53,115 nucleotides of DNA from an uncultured Bacteroidota bacterium (GTDB taxonomy: Bacteria; Bacteroidota; Bacteroidia; Bacteroidales; VadinHA17). Below, piece by piece: positions 9,553-17,594 of this stretch. How positions within the stretch are numbered: position 1 is the first letter of the stretch; the number at the start of each line of letters is the position of its first letter. Location of the stretch: the NCBI GenBank assembly GCA_903844815.1, contig CAIMVD010000403.1, positions 1 to 53,115 on the forward strand, in the 5' to 3' direction. The notes beneath the pieces are model-generated. The model saw only the letters and a program-made list of their open reading frames with translations, ran no database searches and had not been told where the DNA came from. The position numbers and the translations under genes are program-made.

Positions 9553-10674
9553 TCATTCTCCGACTTGAAGAGGAATTCCATTCTTAAGGTTCATCATGAT
9601 TGCTGAACCTTCCCGGTTTCCTTTTGCATCAAATCGTATTTCACCCGTTACTCCTGCGTATTTTATTCCGGAAAGGTAAGTCTGAATGTTTTCGCGGCTG
9701 GTGCCTGCATTTCTGACAGCTTCGATAAGGATTCGGGTTCCGTCATAAGCATAGGCTGCTACGGCACCGGGATAATATCCGAATCTGCTATAAAATTCTT
9801 TCCTGAAGTTATTCCCGTTGGTTCCGAACCAGTGGCCGGAGGTAATTACAGAGCAGGATTCATATTCTTTCAGATCTTCCTCCTTTATTTCCTTCTCATC
9901 AAGAAGGGAGAGTGTTCCGTAGAGAGGAATCTGAATATTCAACCTGTGCAGCTGTCCGATTAAAATCCTTGCTGAGGAAGGTTCTCCGGAAAGAATTATG
10001 CAATCGGGTTTATTAATTTTCACAGCATCGATAATTTCCCTGCATCCGGCATCGGAACCATCATAAATCAGCTGAACAGGTTTTTTTCTGCCCGATTCTT
10101 CCGTCTTTTTATTAAAGCTTCTGAAAGCCATGTTTGAGTCATAGCTTTTATCAGAAATGAAGACTACTCCGGATAAATGTTTTTTCAGATATATTTCACT
10201 GCAAAGAGCTTCCGACTGCCGGTCATTGTTTGGAGTACAGCTGTAATACCACGGCACGAAAGCCTGTGCAAGGGTAGGATCACCTGACCACAAAGAAATA
10301 AAGACTACCTGTGTCTTTGTAGCGACCTGTTCTGCAAGGTGAGCATTTCGTCCGTCGTGTGAACCTATTAGGGCAACCACCTTATCGTCGAATATCAGGC
10401 TGGTTGCTTGTTTTGAACCAGTTCCCCATGGTCCCTCCATTGACCGTACAACCAGGCCGAAAGTTATTTTTCTGCCGGCAGCCTCCTTATTGGCTTTTAT
10501 AATTGCCAGTTTAGCGCCATCGCGGGCAGCAATAGATTTACTATCCTGTATGAGAAGGCCAATTTTGACTGTATCAACAATATTCCCTGGATCTTTCAGC
10601 GCGGTGCACATGGCTGCCTGAATGGGAATTGCAGAAAAGAGGAATGTAAGTAATGATAATTTAACTGAAATCAT
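9553..10674 (-). CDS. Periplasmic branched-chain-amino-acid-type substrate-binding protein (Peripla_BP_6-like)
   Basis: 373 residues with an N-terminal signal (MISVKLSLLTFLFSAIPIQA). The fold markers are those of type I periplasmic binding proteins of the LivJ/urea/amide class: an opening strand VKIGLLIQDSKSIAARDGAKLAIIKAN, the mid-domain VVALIGSHDGRNAHLAEQ, and the late AAYAYDGTRILIEAVRNAG. It should bind a small ligand between two lobes outside the cytosol. No permease or ATPase gene is nearby, so it may present or sense a ligand rather than serve an ABC importer (inference). It follows the DAHP synthase gene by 15 bp. Confidence 0.82.
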   Translation of the reverse strand: MISVKLSLLTFLFSAIPIQAAMCTALKDPGNIVDTVKIGLLIQDSKSIAARDGAKLAIIKANKEAAGRKITFGLVVRSMEGPWGTGSKQATSLIFDDKVVALIGSHDGRNAHLAEQVATKTQVVFISLWSGDPTLAQAFVPWYYSCTPNNDRQSEALCSEIYLKKHLSGVVFISDKSYDSNMAFRSFNKKTEESGRKKPVQLIYDGSDAGCREIIDAVKINKPDCIILSGEPSSARILIGQLHRLNIQIPLYGTLSLLDEKEIKEEDLKEYESCSVITSGHWFGTNGNNFRKEFYSRFGYYPGAVAAYAYDGTRILIEAVRNAGTSRENIQTYLSGIKYAGVTGEIRFDAKGNREGSAIMMNLKNGIPLQVGE

Positions 10675-10689
10675 TAACTCACCCCTCCT

Positions 10690-11550
10690 TCAAGAGATAC
10701 TTCTTCCGACAGCTTCTGCTATCTTTTTAAGGCCCCTCATTAATTCTTCAAATTCATCCAGGCTTAGCGACTGGTGTCCGTCGCAAAGAGCCGTTTCCGG
10801 TTGATAATGTACTTCTATAATAAGGCCGTCAGCACCTGCAGCAATGGCAGCCTTTGCCATTGGGGCCACCATCCATCTTATTCCTGTACCATGACTGGGG
10901 TCCACAATTACCGGAAGATGGGTGAGTTGTTTCAGCATAGGTACGGCATTCAGGTCGAGAGTGTTTCTTGTGGAAGTTTCGAAGGTCCTTATTCCGCGTT
11001 CGCAGAGGATTACATTTTCATTTCCCTGGTTAAGAATATATTCTGCGGCATTTAAAAATTCCTCGATTGTTGCCATCATACCACGCTTGAGAAGGACCGG
11101 TTTTTTTGACATTCCGACCTCCTTTAGCAGAGGGAAGTTTTGCATGTTCCGTGAACCGACCTGCAGCATATCAGCATACTCCGCAACCATTTCCACCTGC
11201 CTTGTATCCATTACTTCGGTTACAACAGGCTGATGTGTTTCACTCCTGATCATGCTCAGCAGGTTTAAACCTTCTTCACCCATTCCCTGAAAACTATAGG
11301 GAGATGACCGGGGTTTGAAGGCGCCTCCTCTCAGAATCCTTGCGCCGCTATTGTTAACAGATCTGGCAGTTACAAAGAGCTGTTCCTGACTCTCAACAGC
11401 ACAGGGTCCGGCAATTATAACAATCCCGGACCCGCCGAACTCACTATCACCAACTTTCACTAATGTTGTTTCCGGTTTGTTGGCTCGGCTGACCTTTGAT
11501 GGTACTGTAAAACCCACATTTACCGGAATACTGCACGGAATTGTTTCCAT
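10690..11550 (-). CDS. aroF: 3-deoxy-7-phosphoheptulonate (DAHP) synthase, type I-beta
   Basis: 286 residues, cytosolic, no signal. It condenses phosphoenolpyruvate and erythrose 4-phosphate, the first step of the shikimate pathway. The beta-subclass signatures are plain: AGPCAVES with metal-ligand cysteine C50, [12 protein letters not shown] at 78-89, [39 protein letters not shown] and the C-terminal IIEVH. About 40 residues precede the barrel, too short for a full regulatory domain. Its position between two substrate-binding protein genes is odd: its neighbours are exported proteins, not aromatic biosynthesis genes. It may be a captured housekeeping gene or may feed a dedicated aromatic product. 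Confidence 0.93.
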   Translation of the reverse strand: METIPCSIPVNVGFTVPSKVSRANKPETTLVKVGDSEFGGSGIVIIAGPCAVESQEQLFVTARSVNNSGARILRGGAFKPRSSPYSFQGMGEEGLNLLSMIRSETHQPVVTEVMDTRQVEMVAEYADMLQVGSRNMQNFPLLKEVGMSKKPVLLKRGMMATIEEFLNAAEYILNQGNENVILCERGIRTFETSTRNTLDLNAVPMLKQLTHLPVIVDPSHGTGIRWMVAPMAKAAIAAGADGLIIEVHYQPETALCDGHQSLSLDEFEELMRGLKKIAEAVGRSIS

Positions 11551-11585
11551 TTTTCCTTTTCTTTCGTATCTTTTGATTCTGAGCT

Positions 11586-12899
11586 CTAATAATTTCCTGT
11601 TTTGCTGGTGTTCTTCTTTTTCAAATCCATAGGTGGGGCAGGATAGAAGGCGAATTTGCCGTTTTTGACTTCGGCCATGAAAATTTCGCCTACATCATTC
11701 CAGCTGCCATCTATTACAAGTTTTCCGGTAACTCCCTCATATCCCTGAAACGTTTTCTGATCAGAAATAAGATCACGTATCAGGACACGGTTAAGTCCGG
11801 CTTTTCTGATAGCTTCAATAATAATATTCATTCCGTCGTATGCATGTGCAGCAAAAACATCGGGTTCCATTCCGAATCTCTTCAGATAGCTAGCCTTAAA
11901 AGCCTTTAGTTTCGGATTATCTGCATCGGGATTATACTGGCATGTTGTAACGATACCCTCGGCATATTTACCGGCAATCTTAAGGAATTCAGGGTTAACC
12001 ATCCTGTCTGATCCATATACAGGCTGTTTCATCCCCATTTCACGAAGTTGTTTCAGGATAAGGGCCGATTCTTTTGCATTTCCCCAGAGTAGAATTGCAT
12101 CAGGTTTTGTAACCATCACCCTTTCAATCTGGGTTTTAAAATCGGTATCTCCGTCAAGGAACCTTTCTTCGATGACAACCGGATGGCCGACACGAACTGC
12201 AGCATCTGAATACTCTTTTATTCCAACCCTGCCATAACGGTTGTTTGGCCTGATGACGGCAACTCTTTTGTGCCCCATTTTTTCATTAATATAGTTCAGC
12301 ATTGCATAGCTGGAAGCACGGTCGTCGCTGATTACGCGCATGGTCCATGGTATGTTAGTCTCTGTAAATGTAGGATCCGGATCACCTACACAGACCATGT
12401 AGATTTCGAGTTTCAGTGCAGCACGTAATGCTACATGGGATACAATATCGTCGATCGAACCGAGGAAAGCCCATACCTTTTCGTCGTCCATTTTGACAAC
12501 CTCATTAGCTGCGGCTCCCCAGAGACCTACATCGTTATGGGCCATGATGGCGAAGGGAAGACCTTTGTAACCTCCTTTTTTATTGGCTTCCTCCATGGCC
12601 AGTGTAGCTCCGTTAAGCATTTGAATTCCCTGGGGAACCATAATATTGTTACTGAGGGGCCCCAGAAATCCTATCCTAACCTCCTTGAGATCGGAAGGAG
12701 CAGTTTTTTCGCGTCCTGCACCATAAAAATTCAGAGGTACAAGAAAATGATATTTATATGGTTTGACAAAATTCGAATAGGGGAAAATCTCATCGGGTGC
12801 ATTACCGTAATTGAGTTTATTATTCTGGCCGTTAATAACAGATAAAGGGGTTAATATTGCCAGCAAAAATGTCGATATTATTAATTTATGAAGTTTCAT
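11586..12899 (-). CDS. Second periplasmic substrate-binding protein (Peripla_BP_6-like)
   Basis: 437 residues with a signal peptide ([25 protein letters not shown]). The two-lobed LivJ-like fold is shown by [20 protein letters not shown], the repeated [53 protein letters not shown] and [20 protein letters not shown]. It is longer than its neighbour at 9553-10674 and only distantly similar. Like that protein it has no ABC permease or ATPase nearby. It sits 35 bp upstream of the DAHP synthase on the same strand and 27 bp after the propeller gene, consistent with one operon. The ligand cannot be read from sequence. Confidence 0.85.
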   Translation of the reverse strand: MKLHKLIISTFLLAILTPLSVINGQNNKLNYGNAPDEIFPYSNFVKPYKYHFLVPLNFYGAGREKTAPSDLKEVRIGFLGPLSNNIMVPQGIQMLNGATLAMEEANKKGGYKGLPFAIMAHNDVGLWGAAANEVVKMDDEKVWAFLGSIDDIVSHVALRAALKLEIYMVCVGDPDPTFTETNIPWTMRVISDDRASSYAMLNYINEKMGHKRVAVIRPNNRYGRVGIKEYSDAAVRVGHPVVIEERFLDGDTDFKTQIERVMVTKPDAILLWGNAKESALILKQLREMGMKQPVYGSDRMVNPEFLKIAGKYAEGIVTTCQYNPDADNPKLKAFKASYLKRFGMEPDVFAAHAYDGMNIIIEAIRKAGLNRVLIRDLISDQKTFQGYEGVTGKLVIDGSWNDVGEIFMAEVKNGKFAFYPAPPMDLKKKNTSKTGNY

Positions 12900-12926
12900 T
12901 GTCAGAAAGTTAAGGAAAGACTAATT

Positions 12927-14123
12927 TTATTTCATCAATTCACCACGGCTAACTCCTTTTGAGGTTGCCACCCAGCATACACCAGCATCAGCATCAACCC
13001 CAATAATAAAGTTATGAGAAATGGAGGGTGACAGAGGTATCTCCTTTGTGGTTTTGTTAACTACGTTATCATCAATACGGCCATAATTCTTAACTATTGC
13101 CATACCATTGACACTATTGTCATTTTTCTTATATGTTACCCAGCTCTTACCATCCGTTGTGCTTAATCCGTTATCGCTGCAAATATAGACTACGTTTCCT
13201 TCAGCTCTGACAAAGTTTATGAAGTTGCTTGCAAGGCCGCTGTCGGTATCAAAGAAGCCCTTCCATTTTGTACCGTCGTATCTGCATAAGCCAAAGTAGG
13301 ATGAAACCCATAAGCAACCGTCCCCAAAGGTAGTGCCGGTAGTAATATCGTGAACAGGGCCATCATCCGGAAGAAGGTCTATTTCCATCTCTCCGTCGGG
13401 ATCAGTATAATCCTTGAACTTTTTGGTTGCCTTGGTGTATTCAATGATACCACCTCCCCATGCGGCAATGAATATCTTTCCATCACCTGCAGATACACCG
13501 TAAGTCCACGGCTCATGCATGGGGGCATTCTTTTCAGTATATATTTCCCATTTTTTTGTATAAGTATCATAATGGCCGGCGCCACCACCGGTAGCAACCC
13601 AGACATCCCTGCCATCACAGGTTACACCGTATACAAGGTCGTTGGGCATGCCACTGTTTAACTGGGTGAAGTTTTCAAATTTCCCGCCTGACCAGTGACT
13701 AAGTCCTCCCAGGGTTCCGATCCATGCATCACCCGTAAGTTCGCTGACATCTATTGAAACTATACCATTATGAGGCAGTCCGTCTTTTGTAGTATAAGTA
13801 CGCCACTTTCCATTCTCATAAACTGCAAGACCGTCGTGAGTCCCAACCAGTACCCTTTTCCCGTCGATTCTGACCGTGTAGGCCTTATCCGAAGGCAACC
13901 CGTCCTTTGTAGTAAAAGTGCGCCAGTTTCCGTACACAGGCAGTGGGTTTGGATCATCCTTAGTGATAGTGCCTGCTGAAGAAGCCGGAACTTTTGTTGT
14001 TCCATGATCCGATTTGGGCTTATCAGTTAATGAAAAACCCATCGATATTATTCCGCTGAGGGATATTGCAACTGAGAAAAGCCTGAAGTAATTTTTTCTT
14101 GATTTTTCTTTCATATTAGTCAT
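12927..14123 (-). CDS. Exported Reg_prop-like beta-propeller protein
   Basis: 398 residues from the ATG at 14123, just past the TAA (14134) of the cytochrome gene and followed by MKEKSRKNYFRLFSVAISLSGI, a good signal. An open frame runs 126 bp further upstream inside the cytochrome gene but would place the signal internally. The body has repeats of the two-component-regulator propeller kind: WRTFTTKDGLPSDKAYTV, WRTYTTKDGLPHNGIVSI, WVATGGGAGHY, WVSSYFGLCRYDG, VWVATSKGVSRG. Such propellers are usually the sensor half of hybrid two-component systems, but here there is no kinase part, so it is a free extracytoplasmic propeller. Confidence 0.82.
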   Translation of the reverse strand: MTNMKEKSRKNYFRLFSVAISLSGIISMGFSLTDKPKSDHGTTKVPASSAGTITKDDPNPLPVYGNWRTFTTKDGLPSDKAYTVRIDGKRVLVGTHDGLAVYENGKWRTYTTKDGLPHNGIVSIDVSELTGDAWIGTLGGLSHWSGGKFENFTQLNSGMPNDLVYGVTCDGRDVWVATGGGAGHYDTYTKKWEIYTEKNAPMHEPWTYGVSAGDGKIFIAAWGGGIIEYTKATKKFKDYTDPDGEMEIDLLPDDGPVHDITTGTTFGDGCLWVSSYFGLCRYDGTKWKGFFDTDSGLASNFINFVRAEGNVVYICSDNGLSTTDGKSWVTYKKNDNSVNGMAIVKNYGRIDDNVVNKTTKEIPLSPSISHNFIIGVDADAGVCWVATSKGVSRGELMK

Positions 14124-14133
14124 AATTTCTTTC

Positions 14134-16167
14134 TTAATGGAATTTAAAAGAGGCCTGTTGTTCCCTTGACGATTTCGATTCGTATTCGGGAGCCCTGAGC
14201 GATTTAAGGTAGTCGGTAAGGTCATTGAGCTGTTCTTTTGAAAGGTCATTCACAATTCCGTGCTTATCGGTTGTTCCGTATTTTGTCCAGATCTCCTCAA
14301 GGGTTTGGGCACGGCCATCATGGAGATATGGTGCCGAAGCAAATATATTATTGAGGTGAGGCGTATCGAATAGGATAGAGTCATCGGACGGGACAAGAGT
14401 ACCAACGTCGAACATCTGTCTGTTTGTGAAAAATGGCCCGGGGTGACAAGTTACACACCTCCCGTTTACCGGGATTTCACTCCCTTTAAAATCTTTTGAT
14501 CGTTCAAATATGGCTTTTCCCCTCGCCTGTGATACAGTAAGTTCCTGGTCAGGATTATACTGAAGGTTTGGAGGATAATGAATTCCCCTTGTTATATATG
14601 AGGAAATTGCATCCAGATCTTTATAGCTGAATTGTTCGGTTCTTGTGAGAACGGTTGAGAACCTGATACCATCCTGCTTATAAACGGTTGCATTCTTGCC
14701 ATTCCATTTATAGGGAGCCGTGTCGCCAATATCCCTTAGACTTTGGGTATTAGTGAGGTTCCTTCCCATATCCTTCGAAGCCATATTGTAAACTAGGCCA
14801 TCCTCATGAAAATCGGGATGACAGGTGTAGCACGCAAACTGGTTCTGAAACGTGTGACCTGCGTTGCTGAATAATCTCCTTCCATGGCGGGCGACAGTTA
14901 TCCGGTCGGGGCCTCCAAGGTTAATTGTACTCATTGTTTCGAGGCTCGAAGTATTTATGACAGCAATCCTGTCTTCAAGCTGTTCGGTTACATACAGAAT
15001 CTTGCCGTCGGGTGAAAGTGCCATTCCTTTTGGGCAGGCGCCGGTCTTGATGCGGGCAGTAACAAACCTGAAGCTGATGCCCAGGTTATTTCCCCAATTA
15101 TTTATCATTTCAGGTGTTGCATCAGCTAACATGGCCCTTATTGAATCAATATCTATAACCGAGATGCTGTTTACAGCCGAATGAGAGACAAACGCTTTTT
15201 TGCCATCTGGTGAAATTACTATATCAAAAGGATCGGGGTAGTAAGAATTAGGTTCGTCAAGCAAAAGCTGAATAGTCCGGCCGTTTTCCTTCTGTTCAAT
15301 TATCCCTATTCCGTAAGTCATCATCCATCCCTGCTCGACCTGAATGGAAGGGACGAGGTTTTTTGGGCGGACAAGGGTTACTATTGCCAGATCGCCGGAA
15401 GGCGTAAAGGCAGCATTCTCCATAATATGTGCCGATTCAATGCTTTTGTGTTCCTGAACTCTCCGGGTAGTTCCGTCAATAACCGTGTATTCAGTGCTCA
15501 CAGGTTTGCCATACGGTTCTATAATAGCACGTCTGCTCGTTACAATAATGGTGTTGCCGTCAGGAGATACCTCTGCACTTGAAGGATTATTTCCTGCTCC
15601 TAATCTCTTAATTTCTTCTCCATTACTCAGGTCTATTACAGATACGTCGGATGAGAATGCATTGACAACATACAAAAAGTTGCCATCTTTGCTTAGTGTC
15701 ATTCCTGCCGGCCCGTTTCCCGTCTGAAGGGTATCGATCACCCGTGATTTGCCGATATCAACAACCGATACGTTATCCGACCACTGATTGCTGACGTATG
15801 CCAGCTTGCCGTCATTGTTAAGAACAACAGTGTATGGCATTTTCCCGACGGCAATCTTTTCGATTACATTGTTTTTCTCAGTATCTACTACAAGAAGTGC
15901 ATTTCCGTCCTGAGCAACTACGTAGAGTCGTCTTCCGTCTTTAGCAACTGCCAGATTATAGGGAGAAAGATAATCGGCATTTACAAGCTTCTTTATTACC
16001 GGGTTCTTTGATATGTAAATATGGCATGAAGTGCAGAGTAACGGATGATCTTCAACACCGGTTTTGCCGTTAACATGGGTCCTTGCAAGTTTTCTTCCCG
16101 GGAAATGGATAAGCAAAGCTGCAATAACAACAATTCCGGCAATCACAAAAAATCTTCTCATGTTCAT
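14134..16167 (-). CDS. YVTN propeller fused to MauG/cytochrome c peroxidase-type domain, three haem motifs
   Basis: 677 residues. An N-terminal membrane anchor or signal (residues 5-22) is followed by a first haem motif CTSCH (45-49). Residues 65-430 form a YVTN-type propeller (LYVVAQDGNALLVVDTEKN, LYVVNAFSSDVSVIDLSNG, AFVSHSAVNSISVIDI, LYVTEQLEDRIAVINT). The C-terminal 240 residues are a di-haem peroxidase/MauG-like module with CYTCH (446-450), CVTCH (571-575) and the family signature SAPYLHDGRAQTLEE. It could oxidise a protein partner or handle peroxide in the periplasm. MauG itself matures tryptophan cofactors; that role here is speculation. Spaced 2 bp from the upstream gene. Confidence 0.88.
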   Translation of the reverse strand: MNMRRFFVIAGIVVIAALLIHFPGRKLARTHVNGKTGVEDHPLLCTSCHIYISKNPVIKKLVNADYLSPYNLAVAKDGRRLYVVAQDGNALLVVDTEKNNVIEKIAVGKMPYTVVLNNDGKLAYVSNQWSDNVSVVDIGKSRVIDTLQTGNGPAGMTLSKDGNFLYVVNAFSSDVSVIDLSNGEEIKRLGAGNNPSSAEVSPDGNTIIVTSRRAIIEPYGKPVSTEYTVIDGTTRRVQEHKSIESAHIMENAAFTPSGDLAIVTLVRPKNLVPSIQVEQGWMMTYGIGIIEQKENGRTIQLLLDEPNSYYPDPFDIVISPDGKKAFVSHSAVNSISVIDIDSIRAMLADATPEMINNWGNNLGISFRFVTARIKTGACPKGMALSPDGKILYVTEQLEDRIAVINTSSLETMSTINLGGPDRITVARHGRRLFSNAGHTFQNQFACYTCHPDFHEDGLVYNMASKDMGRNLTNTQSLRDIGDTAPYKWNGKNATVYKQDGIRFSTVLTRTEQFSYKDLDAISSYITRGIHYPPNLQYNPDQELTVSQARGKAIFERSKDFKGSEIPVNGRCVTCHPGPFFTNRQMFDVGTLVPSDDSILFDTPHLNNIFASAPYLHDGRAQTLEEIWTKYGTTDKHGIVNDLSKEQLNDLTDYLKSLRAPEYESKSSREQQASFKFH

Positions 16168-16169
16168 AT

Positions 16170-17582
16170 CTATTCAAGTGAAATCTTTTTCTCAACAACT
16201 TTATTTATGTGAACTGGAACACTGACAGGATCTTTTATTACTGACAGCGGTCTCCTGTTATCTGGTACTATTTCATGATCTTCATGGCAGCCTACGCAGC
16301 CGCGGCGTTCGTTTGGCCGTACCCAAACCCAATCGCATGGTCCGCTGATTACATTTCCCTTTTCATCAAGTGTTCGGATCTTAAAAGGGGTATCAGCTAT
16401 TACTTTAAGGTAAAACGACCCGTCTTCCTCAGTATTAACAATTCCCATAACCGAATCCATGCCAATAATTTCAATTCGTTTTGAACTGTTGAAAGCCATC
16501 TTTCCGTCAATTGCCTGATCATTATGGATGTTTATGTCCTGGCAGAACAGGAGCCCTGTTTTAACTCCCATGTCCACCTCACTGGGTAGTTTTTTGGGTC
16601 TTTCACTGGCCACGGCTAAAACTGCTCCGGTAATATCATATCCTGAATTTTCAAACAGAGGTTTTCCGATCGATTTCAGCTGAGGATCAAATTCATAAAG
16701 ACTGTAATTTCCCGACTCAGATTCCCTGTATGAAACTAACAGCTTGCCATCTTTCCAGGGCAGGGCACACTTGAAATCTCCGCTAAGGCCGGAGGACAGG
16801 ACAGTTCTTGAATGTAATGGTCTGTTATAATTAACTGATACCAGGCTTGTTTTGTTTCCGGAGACTGAATCAGATTCAGTGAATATTATTTTATTATCGG
16901 CTGTTTCCTCTGCATTTCCCCTCTGAAAAGTTCCTTTGGCACCAAAGTAGAAGAGTTCTGCTTTGGTCCCGTCGGGACGAAGAGCCATCAGGCTTGAAGA
17001 ACTTTCTTCCGGTTTCTGTTTGCTTATGAACAAAATACGGCCGTCTTTCAAAATTGTTGATGAGGCGTAGGAATAAGGTGAAAATGTTATCTGTCTGATA
17101 TCACTTCCGTCAGGTTTACAGGTAAAAAGAGATTGTGTTGTTCCTGGTCCATTACTGGCAGAGGCTTTGCTGAAAACAATGCGATTTCCGGGAAGATACA
17201 GGGGATTGGTACAGTTATCAGGTGATGAGGTAATCTGAACCAAATGAGAACCGTTAATGTTCATCTCCCAGATCTGCCAGGTATCATTTTGTGTCTTTCT
17301 TCCCTCGAAAAGAATGTTGTTGCCATCATAAGATACCCTGGGTGATCTTGCCGTGAAAAAGTCCTTTGTCAGCACCACCGGAGCTTCCGACGGTTTGTCG
17401 GGGTTTATTAAAGCAAGTTGCTCTGCGACTGGGCTGTCTGATGTATTACCGGGTTGCTGTATACCTGAACGTGTTATTATTATTGAGCCATTGTGAATCT
17501 GAGAACATGATGCCAGGAAAAATATACAAGTTAAAACAACGGGGGTTAGGCAGGCTATAATGGGTTTTTTGAGAATTTTCAT
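16170..17582 (-). CDS. PD40/TolB-like lipoprotein with C-terminal c-type haem (hydrazine-synthase-alpha-like tail)
   Basis: 470 residues. Lipobox FFLASC ends the signal at residue 26. The body is a TolB-like propeller (ARSPRVSYDGNNILFEGRK, WQIWEMNINGSHLVQIT, CKPDGSDIRQIT). Near the end lies RRGCVGCHEDHE with haem motif CVGCH at 429-433 followed by a proline- and arginine-rich tail. That arrangement resembles the hydrazine synthase alpha-subunit-like proteins found in many non-anammox bacteria, which have no known hydrazine chemistry. It is 2 bp upstream of the triple-haem YVTN gene, so it is probably an electron-transfer partner (inference). Confidence 0.83.
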   Translation of the reverse strand: MKILKKPIIACLTPVVLTCIFFLASCSQIHNGSIIITRSGIQQPGNTSDSPVAEQLALINPDKPSEAPVVLTKDFFTARSPRVSYDGNNILFEGRKTQNDTWQIWEMNINGSHLVQITSSPDNCTNPLYLPGNRIVFSKASASNGPGTTQSLFTCKPDGSDIRQITFSPYSYASSTILKDGRILFISKQKPEESSSSLMALRPDGTKAELFYFGAKGTFQRGNAEETADNKIIFTESDSVSGNKTSLVSVNYNRPLHSRTVLSSGLSGDFKCALPWKDGKLLVSYRESESGNYSLYEFDPQLKSIGKPLFENSGYDITGAVLAVASERPKKLPSEVDMGVKTGLLFCQDINIHNDQAIDGKMAFNSSKRIEIIGMDSVMGIVNTEEDGSFYLKVIADTPFKIRTLDEKGNVISGPCDWVWVRPNERRGCVGCHEDHEIVPDNRRPLSVIKDPVSVPVHINKVVEKKISLE

Positions 17583-17594
17583 TAACTTCTGATT

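Noticed and set aside
12435-12845. A 136-codon plus-strand frame opposite the binding protein
   Set aside because: It mirrors a well-supported coding gene, has no recognisable domain or start context, and looks like a shadow frame.
12927-14249. Longer version of the Reg_prop-like gene starting at 14249
   Set aside because: The extra 42 codons lie inside the cytochrome gene and would put the signal sequence internally; the ATG at 14123 fits the gap.
16170-17582. True hydrazine synthase and anammox metabolism
   Set aside because: Only a PD40 propeller with a terminal haem is shared; the organism otherwise looks like Bacteroidota and no beta/gamma subunits are present.
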